A stretch of DNA of 17,483 nt from assembly GCA_016783865.1 (NCBI GenBank), contig JADHVS010000083.1, forward strand, positions 1-17,483, read 5' to 3'. Shown piece after piece: positions 7,947 through 15,590 of the stretch. How positions within the stretch are numbered: the first letter of the stretch is position 1; the number at the start of each line of letters is the position of its first letter. The position numbers were made by a program, and so were the translations under genes. This stretch comes from Bacteroidales bacterium. GTDB taxonomy: Bacteria; Bacteroidota; Bacteroidia; Bacteroidales; SM23-62. The notes beneath the pieces were generated by a model, which did not search any database, was not told the origin of the DNA, and saw nothing but the letters and a program-made list of their open reading frames with translations.

Positions 7947-8055
7947 GTTCCGGGTTCCTGGTTCCGGGTTCCTGGTTTTGCAGGTTTTTAGTTCACTCCT
8001 TACCCCGTACCCACACCTCCCTTGACCCCTTGGCCCCTTAAATCCTCAGCCCCTT
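7947..8055 (+). repeat. Composite intergenic repeat, copy A (7-mers plus 57-bp module)
   Basis: The left part (7947-7974) is two copies of the 14-mer GTTCCGGGTTCCTG, i.e. four 7-mers. After a short spacer, 7999-8055 is a 57-bp pyrimidine-rich module beginning CTTACCCC. That module matches the reverse complement of 12209-12265 at all but about nine positions and itself reads as degenerate 7-mers. The repeat fills nearly the whole space between the methyltransferase start and the GH116 stop codon. Confidence 0.8.
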
Positions 8056-8056
8056 T

Positions 8057-10597
8057 TCAATGGTTTATGATCTCATCTACCGGAATATCTCCAAACTTCA
8101 CCTCCAGAAAGGGTTCTCCATTTCTCAGTCCCACATTTCCAAAACCAGTTTCAGTAGCAAGGAATGAAGTGAAGTTATCACCGATTTGTGAATCAATATA
8201 CAGCTTCTTATCGACAGCATCATACCTCACTCCGGTTAATCCCTGCAACAAACCATAACTCGACATGGCCCTGGCGTACCAGTGGCCACATTCGTATTCA
8301 TCGAAAGGATTCCGTGCTGTGCCATCGTATCGTTCGCGGCAGGTGCGGACAATATCCAATCCCTCTTTAACCTTGCCCATCATCATCAGGTGGGAAGCTA
8401 CATGGTATTCTATCCCTGTCCAGACCTCGTTGCTGTATACAAATGGCAATGATGGCTGATCATTGTATGGCCAGGTGCACAATAACAATCCGCCATCGTC
8501 TCCCATGGCATAGGATGGCCGCTGTGGGTTGACATGGTCCGACAGGTCGTGCTTCAAATTATACTTATAAACAGAGACCAGGTGGTTGAGTATCTTTTCC
8601 GGATCAACCAGGTCATCCATCCCGCAGGCCCTGGCCAGCCAGAATCCCAATACACCATCAGATATGCAACCGTTCCCATACTGATACTTAGGGCCTTCTG
8701 CCTTTAACAGTTCCAGTGCTTCGGGTGAATAATTTACATTCCATAGACCGGAAGCGGCAGTTACAGGATCCGGGGTTTCGAGTCCTGTGGTGCGAACGAT
8801 CTGGTAGAAATATTCACCATTGTAAAGACTGTCTTCCATGATTTTTCCTCCCTTATCCAGCAGTTCCTGGTAAAGGGCGATATCGTCTTCAAACTGGTTT
8901 CCTATCAGCACCATCGCCTTAAGCGCTCCAAGGTAAAAACTTGAACACATCCCATCGGGTCCCCAGAATTCAATGTCGTAGGTATTATGGTGTGGCTCCT
9001 CGAGAACACCTTTGTGTTTCGGATCCCAGGTCTCAATGCAATAATGCATGCTTTGTTTTATACTTGGCCACAGGGATTCGAGCCAGTCTGTATCTCCAGA
9101 AACCCTCCATTCCCGGTACACCTTCATAACCCCACCCAGTTGTCCGTCCGATGCTGCATGAAAATTGTGATAAGTGGGGGAGATGGGCATATTTGTCCTG
9201 AAAGTCTGATGGCCCTCTGTGTTCTGGGACACTTTAAATTCTGTATTCCGCAGGCTCCTTTCCAGTTTCGGGAAAAGATGGGGAATGGCCTGTGCATAAT
9301 TCCAGACATGGGTGCAGGAACCATGGCAGCATCCCATGTTTTCATGGCATCCCTCCCAGCACCATAATTTCCCATTGGGCTGGCGCAAGACCGTAGGTGA
9401 TTTCAGGATGGTCAGGTTGGCCGCCACAGCCTCAATTACTTCGGGGGCCAGGTCAATGGAATAAAATGCATCCCTGAATGTGGTGGATTTTTCCTTCAGC
9501 TCATCATACCGGGATGACCAGTACTTCGTAACATCATGGATGCTATTGAATTTAGAAGTATACCAGGGGGAATAGGTGGTTGGAAATTCTTCCCCTGATT
9601 CACAGCATGGTTCTGCGTCTTCGGGGATACTGCCGCGCGACAGATCTGAATGGGGAGCATACCAGGCCATCTGAAGCCTGATTGTTTTGCTCTCTCCGGG
9701 TTCAAGCTGGAAAGGCACATACAGGGAAGCTCCCGGGGCATGTCCTTCCTGGACAGGCGTTTCTTTTGGATTCATTTCTTCCAGGTTTTTCCAGGCCATG
9801 GTCAGTGGATCCCACCAGCCCCCACGGAACCAGCAGTGATCTACAATGACCTCTTCCTCTCCCTGCACATAAACTGCAAAGTCACCTTCAAACTCAGGAT
9901 GTTCAGACATGCCTTCCTGGTTCAGAAGAAATCCGTTATGAATGCCTTTAATCTGATCTCCGGGTGCATGTGATCCCCATTCAGAAGGGACAAGGATACG
10001 CATGAAGTTGACCGTATTGAATGAAAATAAGGCATCGACAGCCTGACCTGAAGTATTTTGAAAAGTATACTCCAGGGCGCCAACAGGCAGGCTTGAGTTA
10101 TCCTCATCTCCCGGGATGAAAGGGCTCCAGCCGGTAATGGAGGCATCAACAGGAAGATCATCGTCAGATAGCTTAACATACGCGAATGGAAACCTTGCCT
10201 TAAATTCCGCCCTGTCGAACCTGGGCAGTCCGTAGGTGGTTCCTCCCAGGCCATTCCCGGCTTCCTGTTTGCCAAATATTTTCCAATCGGGAACAGGTCC
10301 TTCTATGACTCGAGCCATATTTTTTTCGCCTTTTATGGTAATGGCAGCGAAGGCTTGTGGCTCGTTATTCAGCTCGGGTTTGTTCCTGACTGATACATAG
10401 GACAGGCAGCCTGTTCCTTCAAGGCAGACCATCCCGGCACCGATCCCTCCCAGGGGAAAGGCTACACGATTGAGATGATCACCTGAATAGGTGCCGTTGA
10501 ATTCATGAGTTGAAGAAGATTTTTGGATTTCATTGTCGCAACTAAAAAGCAGGAACATAGATGCTGCGAACAGTAAGGAAAATAATTTTGTTTGCAT
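8057..10597 (-). CDS. GH116/DUF608-type glycoside hydrolase lipoprotein
   Basis: Predicted cell-envelope beta-glycosidase related to the bile-acid beta-glucosidase/GBA2 family (GH116). Of its 846 residues, the N-terminus is a lipoprotein signal with lipobox LLFSC (Cys20). An N-terminal beta-sandwich domain at about 35-320 starts with AFPLGGIGAGM, the family's typical opening. A C-terminal (alpha/alpha)6 catalytic domain spans about 380-820. The candidate acid/base is Asp541 in HHNTYDIEFWGPDG, matching the TYD motif of the family. The candidate nucleophile lies in WEGCHENMG (Glu415 or Glu419; I cannot decide without alignment). The stretch 413-430 carries five cysteines followed by the family's THVWNY. 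Length fits bacterial GH116 proteins. It starts 33 nt after the pabC-like gene on the same strand. Actual sugar specificity is not readable. Confidence 0.88.
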   Translation of the reverse strand: MQTKLFSLLFAASMFLLFSCDNEIQKSSSTHEFNGTYSGDHLNRVAFPLGGIGAGMVCLEGTGCLSYVSVRNKPELNNEPQAFAAITIKGEKNMARVIEGPVPDWKIFGKQEAGNGLGGTTYGLPRFDRAEFKARFPFAYVKLSDDDLPVDASITGWSPFIPGDEDNSSLPVGALEYTFQNTSGQAVDALFSFNTVNFMRILVPSEWGSHAPGDQIKGIHNGFLLNQEGMSEHPEFEGDFAVYVQGEEEVIVDHCWFRGGWWDPLTMAWKNLEEMNPKETPVQEGHAPGASLYVPFQLEPGESKTIRLQMAWYAPHSDLSRGSIPEDAEPCCESGEEFPTTYSPWYTSKFNSIHDVTKYWSSRYDELKEKSTTFRDAFYSIDLAPEVIEAVAANLTILKSPTVLRQPNGKLWCWEGCHENMGCCHGSCTHVWNYAQAIPHLFPKLERSLRNTEFKVSQNTEGHQTFRTNMPISPTYHNFHAASDGQLGGVMKVYREWRVSGDTDWLESLWPSIKQSMHYCIETWDPKHKGVLEEPHHNTYDIEFWGPDGMCSSFYLGALKAMVLIGNQFEDDIALYQELLDKGGKIMEDSLYNGEYFYQIVRTTGLETPDPVTAASGLWNVNYSPEALELLKAEGPKYQYGNGCISDGVLGFWLARACGMDDLVDPEKILNHLVSVYKYNLKHDLSDHVNPQRPSYAMGDDGGLLLCTWPYNDQPSLPFVYSNEVWTGIEYHVASHLMMMGKVKEGLDIVRTCRERYDGTARNPFDEYECGHWYARAMSSYGLLQGLTGVRYDAVDKKLYIDSQIGDNFTSFLATETGFGNVGLRNGEPFLEVKFGDIPVDEIINH

Positions 10598-10630
10598 TTT
10601 GATTTGTGGTTGATGAATTGATAAGCCAAT

Positions 10631-11230
10631 TTACCAAACTATTTGGTCTATATCAATATCCATTCCATCAAACTCAAGCAGTGCATTGATCAATCTCGCC
10701 TTTTTAAACTTTTTCAGATCATCGGGGGAAATGGATGCTTCGGAAATGATCCCTTCATGGATCAGCTTGTCGCGTTGTGTTCCGGCCAGCAATGGCGTGT
10801 CCGGTGTCACCCAGCGGGATCCGTCATGGAAAACGATATTGCTGTAGGATGTATCGGTGACAAATCCATTTTTAATGATGAGGATATCACCATTTTTTTC
10901 AGGTTGTTTCCTTAAGAGGGTCTCAAGTCTCTGCCTGTCGGCATATTTGAAGGTGTAGTCGATGTGATCATCCACGACCATTTTCAGGTTTGTAACTCTC
11001 CGGGGGGTATGGTGGGAAAAGGTAATTCCAGTGATTGTTTCGGAATAGGTTATTCTGCATTTGACTATTCCGCTTTGAAATTCATCCGGGACCCGGATAA
11101 AATCAAGCAGGTCAAGAGGCTCTTCAATACCGTAATTTTCTCTTCTGGCTCTTGCGAGGCGTTTATTGTGCCAGAAAAGATTCACCGGTTTCCCGTCGAG
11201 GATCTTTAATGTTTCAATGAACAGGGACAT
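10631..11230 (-). CDS. pabC: Aminotransferase class IV, aminodeoxychorismate lyase-like (PabC)
   Basis: PLP-dependent class IV enzyme, expected to convert aminodeoxychorismate to p-aminobenzoate and pyruvate in folate synthesis. Of its 199 residues, the PLP lysine is Lys95 in YTFKYADR. The later fold-IV landmarks are NGFVTDTSYSNIVF (about 121-134), where Asp stands in place of the more usual Glu, and TPLLAGTQRDKLI. It is shorter than E. coli PabC (about 270 residues). The fold alone would also allow a D-amino-acid or branched-chain aminotransferase. The assignment rests mainly on context: its start lies inside the 3' end of pabB, overlapping by 17 nt, which implies translational coupling. Confidence in the fold is high, in the exact reaction moderate. 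Confidence 0.82.
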   Translation of the reverse strand: MSLFIETLKILDGKPVNLFWHNKRLARARRENYGIEEPLDLLDFIRVPDEFQSGIVKCRITYSETITGITFSHHTPRRVTNLKMVVDDHIDYTFKYADRQRLETLLRKQPEKNGDILIIKNGFVTDTSYSNIVFHDGSRWVTPDTPLLAGTQRDKLIHEGIISEASISPDDLKKFKKARLINALLEFDGMDIDIDQIVW

Positions 11231-12158
11231 AGATCTTATTAATTAATTCCTCATACTCTGATTCGGGATTGCTGTAGACAGTGATCCCGCCACCGCTTTT
11301 ATAAAAATACTCACCATTTTGTTTTTCGATAAACCGGATCATTACGCAACTGTCGAGGTTCCTGCCATCGAAATATCCAAATACACCGGTATAATATCCC
11401 CGGTCATAATTTTCTACTTCTTTAATTATTTCAATGGTTTTTGGTTTGGGGGCACCTGAAACAGATCCGGCCGGGAGCAACTGGTACATTATCGAACCGA
11501 TGTTGGCGGCATAATCTTTTTCCAATTGTCCGGAGATTATTGAGCTTACCTGCAGGAGCTCTTTATCGGTCGATTTAATTTTATCTATATACCTGTATTT
11601 ATCCACCGTGACGCGGGAGGCTATCATGCTGAGGTCATTTCGTATCAGGTCGACGATAGTGGCATGTTCGGCCTGTTCCTTATGGTCATTTAATATCACC
11701 TGTTCAGCATTGGGGACTGAAGCATCTATGGTCCCTTTCATCGGGAAGGAGTAGATATTGCCATCATAGATCTTTATAAAGGACTCGGGTGAAAATAATA
11801 CAAACTGATCCTTATAAAGGAGTTTATATTTTGCCTGGCTGGCATGAAATATATCTGAAAGGCTCAGACAGGTAAATATTTTGGTTTGGAAGGTCAGGTT
11901 AACCAGGAATGAATAACCTCTTCTCTGGTAATTCACCACCTGTTCAAAAGCTTTTTTGTATTCCTGGAAGGGGATTGGGAATTTTTGTAAAGGTTTAAGC
12001 TCCGGAAGATCTGCCTGGGATTTGACATTTGAAAATCCATTTATATTGAAGTGAATGACAGGCGGTTTCGCGTCTTCTACGGGAAGAATGATGGGATTTT
12101 TCAGATCAAAATCCAGGATAAAGATGAACGGGATGGCACGGCTCCCGAAGTAATTCAT
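11214..12158 (-). CDS. pabB: Aminodeoxychorismate synthase component I (PabB)
   Basis: Chorismate-binding enzyme that aminates chorismate to 4-amino-4-deoxychorismate for folate synthesis. I prefer the ATG at 12158 (314 residues); a GTG at 12173 would add five residues and is the alternative. Family motifs appear in order. PMKGT carries the Lys (residue 146 from the GTG) that distinguishes PabB and isochorismate-type enzymes from anthranilate synthase. It is followed by VDLIRNDLS, GSVSGAPKPKT, YYTGVFGYFDG and SGGGITVYSNPESEYEE. The protein lacks the longer N-terminal region of E. coli PabB, as is common for the short Bacteroidota form. The glutaminase subunit PabA is not in the window. It overlaps the pabC-like gene, so the pair is one unit; the upstream DNA holds composite repeat copy B. 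Confidence 0.92.
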   Translation of the reverse strand: MNYFGSRAIPFIFILDFDLKNPIILPVEDAKPPVIHFNINGFSNVKSQADLPELKPLQKFPIPFQEYKKAFEQVVNYQRRGYSFLVNLTFQTKIFTCLSLSDIFHASQAKYKLLYKDQFVLFSPESFIKIYDGNIYSFPMKGTIDASVPNAEQVILNDHKEQAEHATIVDLIRNDLSMIASRVTVDKYRYIDKIKSTDKELLQVSSIISGQLEKDYAANIGSIMYQLLPAGSVSGAPKPKTIEIIKEVENYDRGYYTGVFGYFDGRNLDSCVMIRFIEKQNGEYFYKSGGGITVYSNPESEYEELINKIYVPVH

Positions 12159-12208
12159 TCTATCTAAAATCACTATTGAATATAGAGTTAATCTTTTTAG
12201 CGTTGGTT

Positions 12209-12304
12209 AAGGGTTTGAGGATTCAAGGATCCAAGGGGTCAAGTGGAGTGTGGGTATGGGGTAAGGGTGAATTCAGGAAGGAGTAAAACCCGGAATCCGG
12301 AACC
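12209..12304 (-). repeat. Composite intergenic repeat, copy B (inverted relative to copy A)
   Basis: On the minus strand this reads GGTTCCGGATTCCGGG, a spacer with ACTCCTT, then a 57-bp module from 12265 down to 12209 starting CTTACCCC. The order and sequence match copy A at 7947-8055, but on the opposite strand; the 57-bp modules differ at about nine positions. The repeat lies between the deoC stop and the pabB start, a 163- to 178-nt gap in which I see no gene. Confidence 0.78.
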
Positions 12305-12336
12305 ATTAATCCGAGCCCACACGGACCTGCAACTTT

Positions 12337-13050
12337 TTAATCTTTGAATCTTTCCTTCGCCTCTCCAAGAATCTGTGCAGTAGCCGTAGCACCAACCCTC
12401 GTCGCCCCCAGGTCGGCCAATTTGATCATATCATCGAGGGTTCTTATGCCGCCGGCGGCCTTGACTTTAACTTCCGGGCCGGAGTGTTTACGCATCAGGG
12501 CGATGTCGTGTGCAGTAGCCCCGTCATATGAATATTTGCCATCTGCACCTTTCACAAATCCATATCCCGATGAGGTTTTAACATAATCCACTTTTACCCT
12601 GCTGCAGATCTCACAAAGCCTGATCTTATGGTCATCGTCGGGCATATAATCATTTTCAAATATCACTTTCAGGATGGCATTGTGCTTTTTGGTTACCGCT
12701 GCGAGGGTTTTTAGCTCTTCCTCCACATAATCCCAATCTCCGCCAAGGGCTTTTCCTATGTTGATCACCATATCAATCTCAACGGCACCATCCCGGATTG
12801 CTGCTTCGGTTTCATATACCTTAACCTCTGTTGAGCTGTTGCCATGTGGAAACCCGATCACGCATCCCACAAGAACATCACTACCTGAAAGCAGTTCAGC
12901 AGCCTTTTTAACACCATATGGTTTAACACAAACAGATGCCACATTATACTCCCTGGCCAGTTTGCATCCATCGATAAGATCCTGGTCGGTCATGGTTGGA
13001 TGAAGGATTGAATGATCGATCATCTTTGCCAGTTGGTTTGTTGTATACAT
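12337..13050 (-). CDS. deoC: Deoxyribose-phosphate aldolase
   Basis: Class I aldolase cleaving 2-deoxy-D-ribose 5-phosphate to acetaldehyde and glyceraldehyde 3-phosphate, in cytosolic deoxynucleoside catabolism. Its 237 residues cover a whole DeoC TIM barrel. The Schiff-base lysine is Lys158 in DYVKTSSGYG. The accessory catalytic pair is Asp93 in VEIDMVINIG and Lys197 in VKVKAAGGIR. The N-terminal IDHSILHPTMT and the C-terminal GATRVGATAT are also family-typical. The start is the ATG at 13050, preceded by TTAACTAAAT and three GTGACGA-type 7-mers. Other deo or nucleoside-salvage genes are not adjacent, so it appears to be a stand-alone gene in a minus-strand run. Very secure call. Confidence 0.97.
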   Translation of the reverse strand: MYTTNQLAKMIDHSILHPTMTDQDLIDGCKLAREYNVASVCVKPYGVKKAAELLSGSDVLVGCVIGFPHGNSSTEVKVYETEAAIRDGAVEIDMVINIGKALGGDWDYVEEELKTLAAVTKKHNAILKVIFENDYMPDDDHKIRLCEICSRVKVDYVKTSSGYGFVKGADGKYSYDGATAHDIALMRKHSGPEVKVKAAGGIRTLDDMIKLADLGATRVGATATAQILGEAKERFKD

Positions 13051-13065
13051 TGTTATTTAGTTAAG

Positions 13066-13086
13066 GTGACGAGTGACGAGTGACGG
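13066..13086 (+). repeat. Three tandem 7-mers (GTGACGA x2, GTGACGG)
   Basis: Two exact GTGACGA copies and one single-base variant lie 15 nt upstream of the deoC start. Degenerate 7-bp steps (TGATTGC, TAGTTGC, CGGGTGC) continue to about 13121. They run into the stop codon and last codons of the M28 peptidase gene at 13107. The whole 56-nt gap between the two genes is therefore repeat-like. Confidence 0.75.
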
Positions 13087-13106
13087 GATGTGTGAGTGTG
13101 TGATTG

Positions 13107-14423
13107 CTAGTTGCCGGGTGCCTGCAGACTGTCAATAAATGTTGAAAGCAATTTAAAATAATTTTCGAACATAATTAATGGCAGATTATCCGGGGTATCA
13201 TAGATATCATGATAAGCGGCTGATCCTCCCAAGGTATATATAAAGAATGATGGTACGCCTTTTTCATAAAAAGGACAATGGTCACTGATGCAGGCCGGTC
13301 CGCGTTTTATTACCTCCGGAAAAAGCTGTTTATCGTCATTGATTTTTTTCACCCGTTCGAATGCCCCGGGGAACTCTGTACCATTGACAACGGTGATCCC
13401 TTCCTGCCCGTTTCCTGCTAAATCGAGGTTAATCAAAAAGGAGATCTGGTTAAGTGGCAGCAGGGGATTATCAGCATAATGCCTGGCTCCGATGATACCC
13501 ATTTCTTCAGCCCCCAGGGCTAAAAACACCAGTGTATAGTCGGGCCGGTTTTCCTCAATAGTAAAATGGGCGGCCAGGTTCAGGACCATTGCCACTCCGC
13601 TGGCATTGTCGTTGGCGCCGGGGAAATAAACATTTTCCCCCATCCGCCCCAGGTGATCGTAGTGGGCAGTCAGGTATATGAGTGAATCTTTAAACTTCTT
13701 TCCTTCAATGATCCCGATTACATTCTGGGTTTCATAAGACTCGAAATATTCGCTTTCAACAGAAACTTTAACCTTTGTCAGGAGACTTGGGTCGACATCC
13801 GTATTTACAGTAAAGAAAGGTTTATAATATTCTTTTGTTGCTCCCCTCCAGGCAAGTTTGTTTTTTGTGAACATGATGGTCCCGGCGGCGGGGCAGTCCG
13901 GATGGTATTTGAAGAAATCAATCTTGTTATTGATCTTCTCCTTTTCTTTCTGTGTTAAAGCTTCCGGATTTGAGGGCAGGTCTTCAATCAATACGAATCT
14001 GCCTGTCGACTGTGCAATTATTTTCAGCCATTTATTGTCATCGAGAATATCCTGCAAAGGGACAAAAAATGTTTCAAATTCACCCTGGAGGGATGGCGAT
14101 CCGGGGTAAACCAGGTAATCCTTCCCGGGAATTAATAATAAATTATTCAGAGATAGAACCATTTCACCGGGAAAGGTATTCACCGTAATATTGAAGGGTT
14201 GAAAATAATTTTTCGAGATTCTTTTTAATCCAAGTTTTTTATACTCTTTACTGATGTATTTGGCGGCGATCAGGTCACCGTCTGATACATATCCACGGCC
14301 ATGCATATCCGGGGCGGTAAGTTCGTTTATTACATCATATGCATACTCCAGATCCTGTGCCGGGATGTACTGGCAAAGGACAAAAACCGGCAACAGGGAG
14401 CAGATTAGTTTTCTTAAGGGCAT
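13107..14423 (-). CDS. Exported M28 family zinc metallopeptidase
   Basis: Predicted secreted or periplasmic di-zinc aminopeptidase of family M28. Of its 438 residues, about 1-22 form a Sec signal peptide ending at PAQ; no lipobox is evident. A protease-associated-like insert may occupy about 85-225. The catalytic domain holds the full metal set: His254 in TAHYDHLG, Asp272 in GANDNASG, Glu306/Glu307 in GAEEMG (catalytic and ligand), Asp334 in NLDLAG and His405 in YHDIYDTPDN. This makes it an intact peptidase; the amino-acid preference is not readable. Its ATG at 14423 faces the divergent membrane-protein gene across about 170 nt. On the minus strand TAATTTTA, one mismatch from TAnnTTTG, lies about 30 nt upstream and could be its -7 element. 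Downstream is deoC, 56 nt away. Confidence 0.92.
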   Translation of the reverse strand: MPLRKLICSLLPVFVLCQYIPAQDLEYAYDVINELTAPDMHGRGYVSDGDLIAAKYISKEYKKLGLKRISKNYFQPFNITVNTFPGEMVLSLNNLLLIPGKDYLVYPGSPSLQGEFETFFVPLQDILDDNKWLKIIAQSTGRFVLIEDLPSNPEALTQKEKEKINNKIDFFKYHPDCPAAGTIMFTKNKLAWRGATKEYYKPFFTVNTDVDPSLLTKVKVSVESEYFESYETQNVIGIIEGKKFKDSLIYLTAHYDHLGRMGENVYFPGANDNASGVAMVLNLAAHFTIEENRPDYTLVFLALGAEEMGIIGARHYADNPLLPLNQISFLINLDLAGNGQEGITVVNGTEFPGAFERVKKINDDKQLFPEVIKRGPACISDHCPFYEKGVPSFFIYTLGGSAAYHDIYDTPDNLPLIMFENYFKLLSTFIDSLQAPGN

Positions 14424-14561
14424 GGTTGTAGCATTGGAGCGGAGTAAAATTACTATTTAACTTAAAACGAAGGAACATAAAATCATAATTATGTTTCAGG
14501 TATGCTGAGAGCAAATTTGAAAAAACTTTTTAAAATATTAGGTTTATAAAATAAACTAATT

Positions 14562-14569
14562 TATATTTG
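14562..14569 (+). promoter_or_regulatory. Bacteroidota-type -7 promoter element (TATATTTG)
   Basis: TATATTTG matches the Bacteroidota consensus TAnnTTTG exactly and lies 24 nt upstream of the ATG at 14594 in a very AT-rich stretch. A clear TTTG -33 partner is not present at the expected distance; GGTTTA near 14541 is the nearest candidate. It probably drives the membrane protein/winged-helix pair. Confidence 0.5.
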
Positions 14570-14593
14570 TGTCATATTTATAAATTGTACACA

Positions 14594-15208
14594 ATGGAAA
14601 CAAATGAAAAAGTAATGACTCCTGAAGAGAGTCTTAAGATCATTCAGAGATCGATTTTAACATCGAGGAAAAATATGCGATCAGGCAGTTTTTATTTCCT
14701 GCTTTGGGGATGGATCCTGCTGTTATCCAGCCTTTTATGCTATTTTGTGTTGAGATATCTGCATCAGCACGAAATATACGAGGGTATGTACTGGAAAAGC
14801 CTGTTATGCTGGACGGTACCCATTGGAATTGGATTTATTATTCAATGGATCTATAAAAGAAGACAAAGAGATCTGGAGCTTGTTAAAACCCATATCGACC
14901 GTTATTTAACCATAATATGGGTGGCAGGTGGAATTACATTTGCTCTTATGTTGCCGATCTGTTTTCAGCTGGATGTTTATCCAACGCCATTTATTCTGGC
15001 GGAGGTAGGATTAATCACATTCATATCAGGTATGATGATCCGGTTCACTCCCATTGTCATTGGTGGGATTGTTTTTACTATTGCCGGAGTAGTATCTTCC
15101 TATTTGACAGGACTGCCACAATTGCTTGTATTCGCCATTTCTATATTGCCTGGTTACCTGCTGCCGGGATATTTGTTAAGAATGTCAAACAGCAAAAATA
15201 ATGTTTAA
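14594..15208 (+). CDS. Six-helix membrane protein of unknown function
   Basis: Integral inner-membrane protein, 204 residues from the ATG at 14594. An upstream in-frame TTG at 14567 overlaps the predicted promoter element and is rejected as the start. After a charged cytoplasmic N-terminus with PEESLKIIQRSI, six hydrophobic segments occur at about 33-53, 69-87, 104-123, 131-149, 153-171 and 175-196. A positive loop KRRQRD follows the second. I see no catalytic or transport motif. The next gene, a small winged-helix regulator, starts inside its last codons (8-nt overlap), so the two are co-translated. In Bacteroidota such membrane protein/HTH_34 pairs recur, suggesting a regulator controlling its own membrane partner. 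Function unknown. Confidence 0.8.
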   Translation: METNEKVMTPEESLKIIQRSILTSRKNMRSGSFYFLLWGWILLLSSLLCYFVLRYLHQHEIYEGMYWKSLLCWTVPIGIGFIIQWIYKRRQRDLELVKTHIDRYLTIIWVAGGITFALMLPICFQLDVYPTPFILAEVGLITFISGMMIRFTPIVIGGIVFTIAGVVSSYLTGLPQLLVFAISILPGYLLPGYLLRMSNSKNNV

Positions 15209-15488
15209 GGACCTCGATCCCATACTTCATTCACAACTAAGGTTGGCGGTGGTGTCGATTCTTGCAACGGTGGAATCGGCAGACTTCAACTACCTGAAGG
15301 AAGAGACCGGAGCTACTTCGGGCAATCTGAGTGTGCAGATCAATAAATTAAAGGAAGCAGGCTACATCGAGGTAACAAAAAAGTTTAAAGGCAATTACCC
15401 GCACACTACGTGCAGGATTACCAGGTCAGGAACTCAGAAGTTCAGGGAGTATGTGGAGGCGCTGCAAGGGTATATTAAGAAGAAATGA
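15201..15488 (+). CDS. Small winged-helix transcriptional regulator (HTH_34-like)
   Basis: DNA-binding protein of 95 residues consisting of one winged helix-turn-helix. Hallmarks of the HTH_34 group are visible: LDPILHSQLRLAVVSIL at about 5-21, the recognition region ATSGNLSVQINKLKEAGYIE at about 38-57, and the wing KKFKGNYPHTTCRITRSG at about 60-77. It has no ligand or phosphoacceptor domain, so it probably acts as a dimeric local repressor. It starts at an ATG within the 3' end of the membrane-protein gene, overlapping by 8 nt, so translation is probably coupled. Autoregulation through the promoter at 14562 is plausible but not shown. The 3' side runs into an inverted and tandem 10-bp repeat array. 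Confidence 0.87.
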   Translation: MFKDLDPILHSQLRLAVVSILATVESADFNYLKEETGATSGNLSVQINKLKEAGYIEVTKKFKGNYPHTTCRITRSGTQKFREYVEALQGYIKKK

Positions 15489-15520
15489 CTAAAATTACGA
15501 ATGACTAGAATGAGCTAGAA

Positions 15521-15590
15521 TTTTAGTTCATTTTAGTTCATTTTAGTTCATTTTAGTTCATTTTAGCTCATTTTAGCTCATTCTATTTCA
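15521..15590. repeat. Six 10-bp tandem units (TTTTAGYTCA) with a diverged seventh; phased T-tracts
   Basis: TTTTAGTTCA occurs four times and TTTTAGCTCA twice, in exact register at 15521-15580, followed by TTCTATTTCA. Immediately left, TGAGCTAGAA (15511-15520) and ATGACTAGAA (15501-15510) are inverted relatives of the unit. A plus-strand transcript could fold there into an A/U-rich helix, so the region may act as a terminator between convergent genes. The stop codon of the DUF1080 gene (15578-15580) is part of the sixth unit. Confidence 0.85.

Noticed and set aside
14567..14593. TTG at 14567 as start of the membrane-protein gene
   Set aside because: It overlaps the predicted -7 promoter element, and an ATG at 14594 gives a more natural N-terminus.
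15521..15590. Direct repeats as a possible CRISPR array
   Set aside because: Units are 10 bp with no spacers between them and no cas genes are present; it is a plain tandem array.
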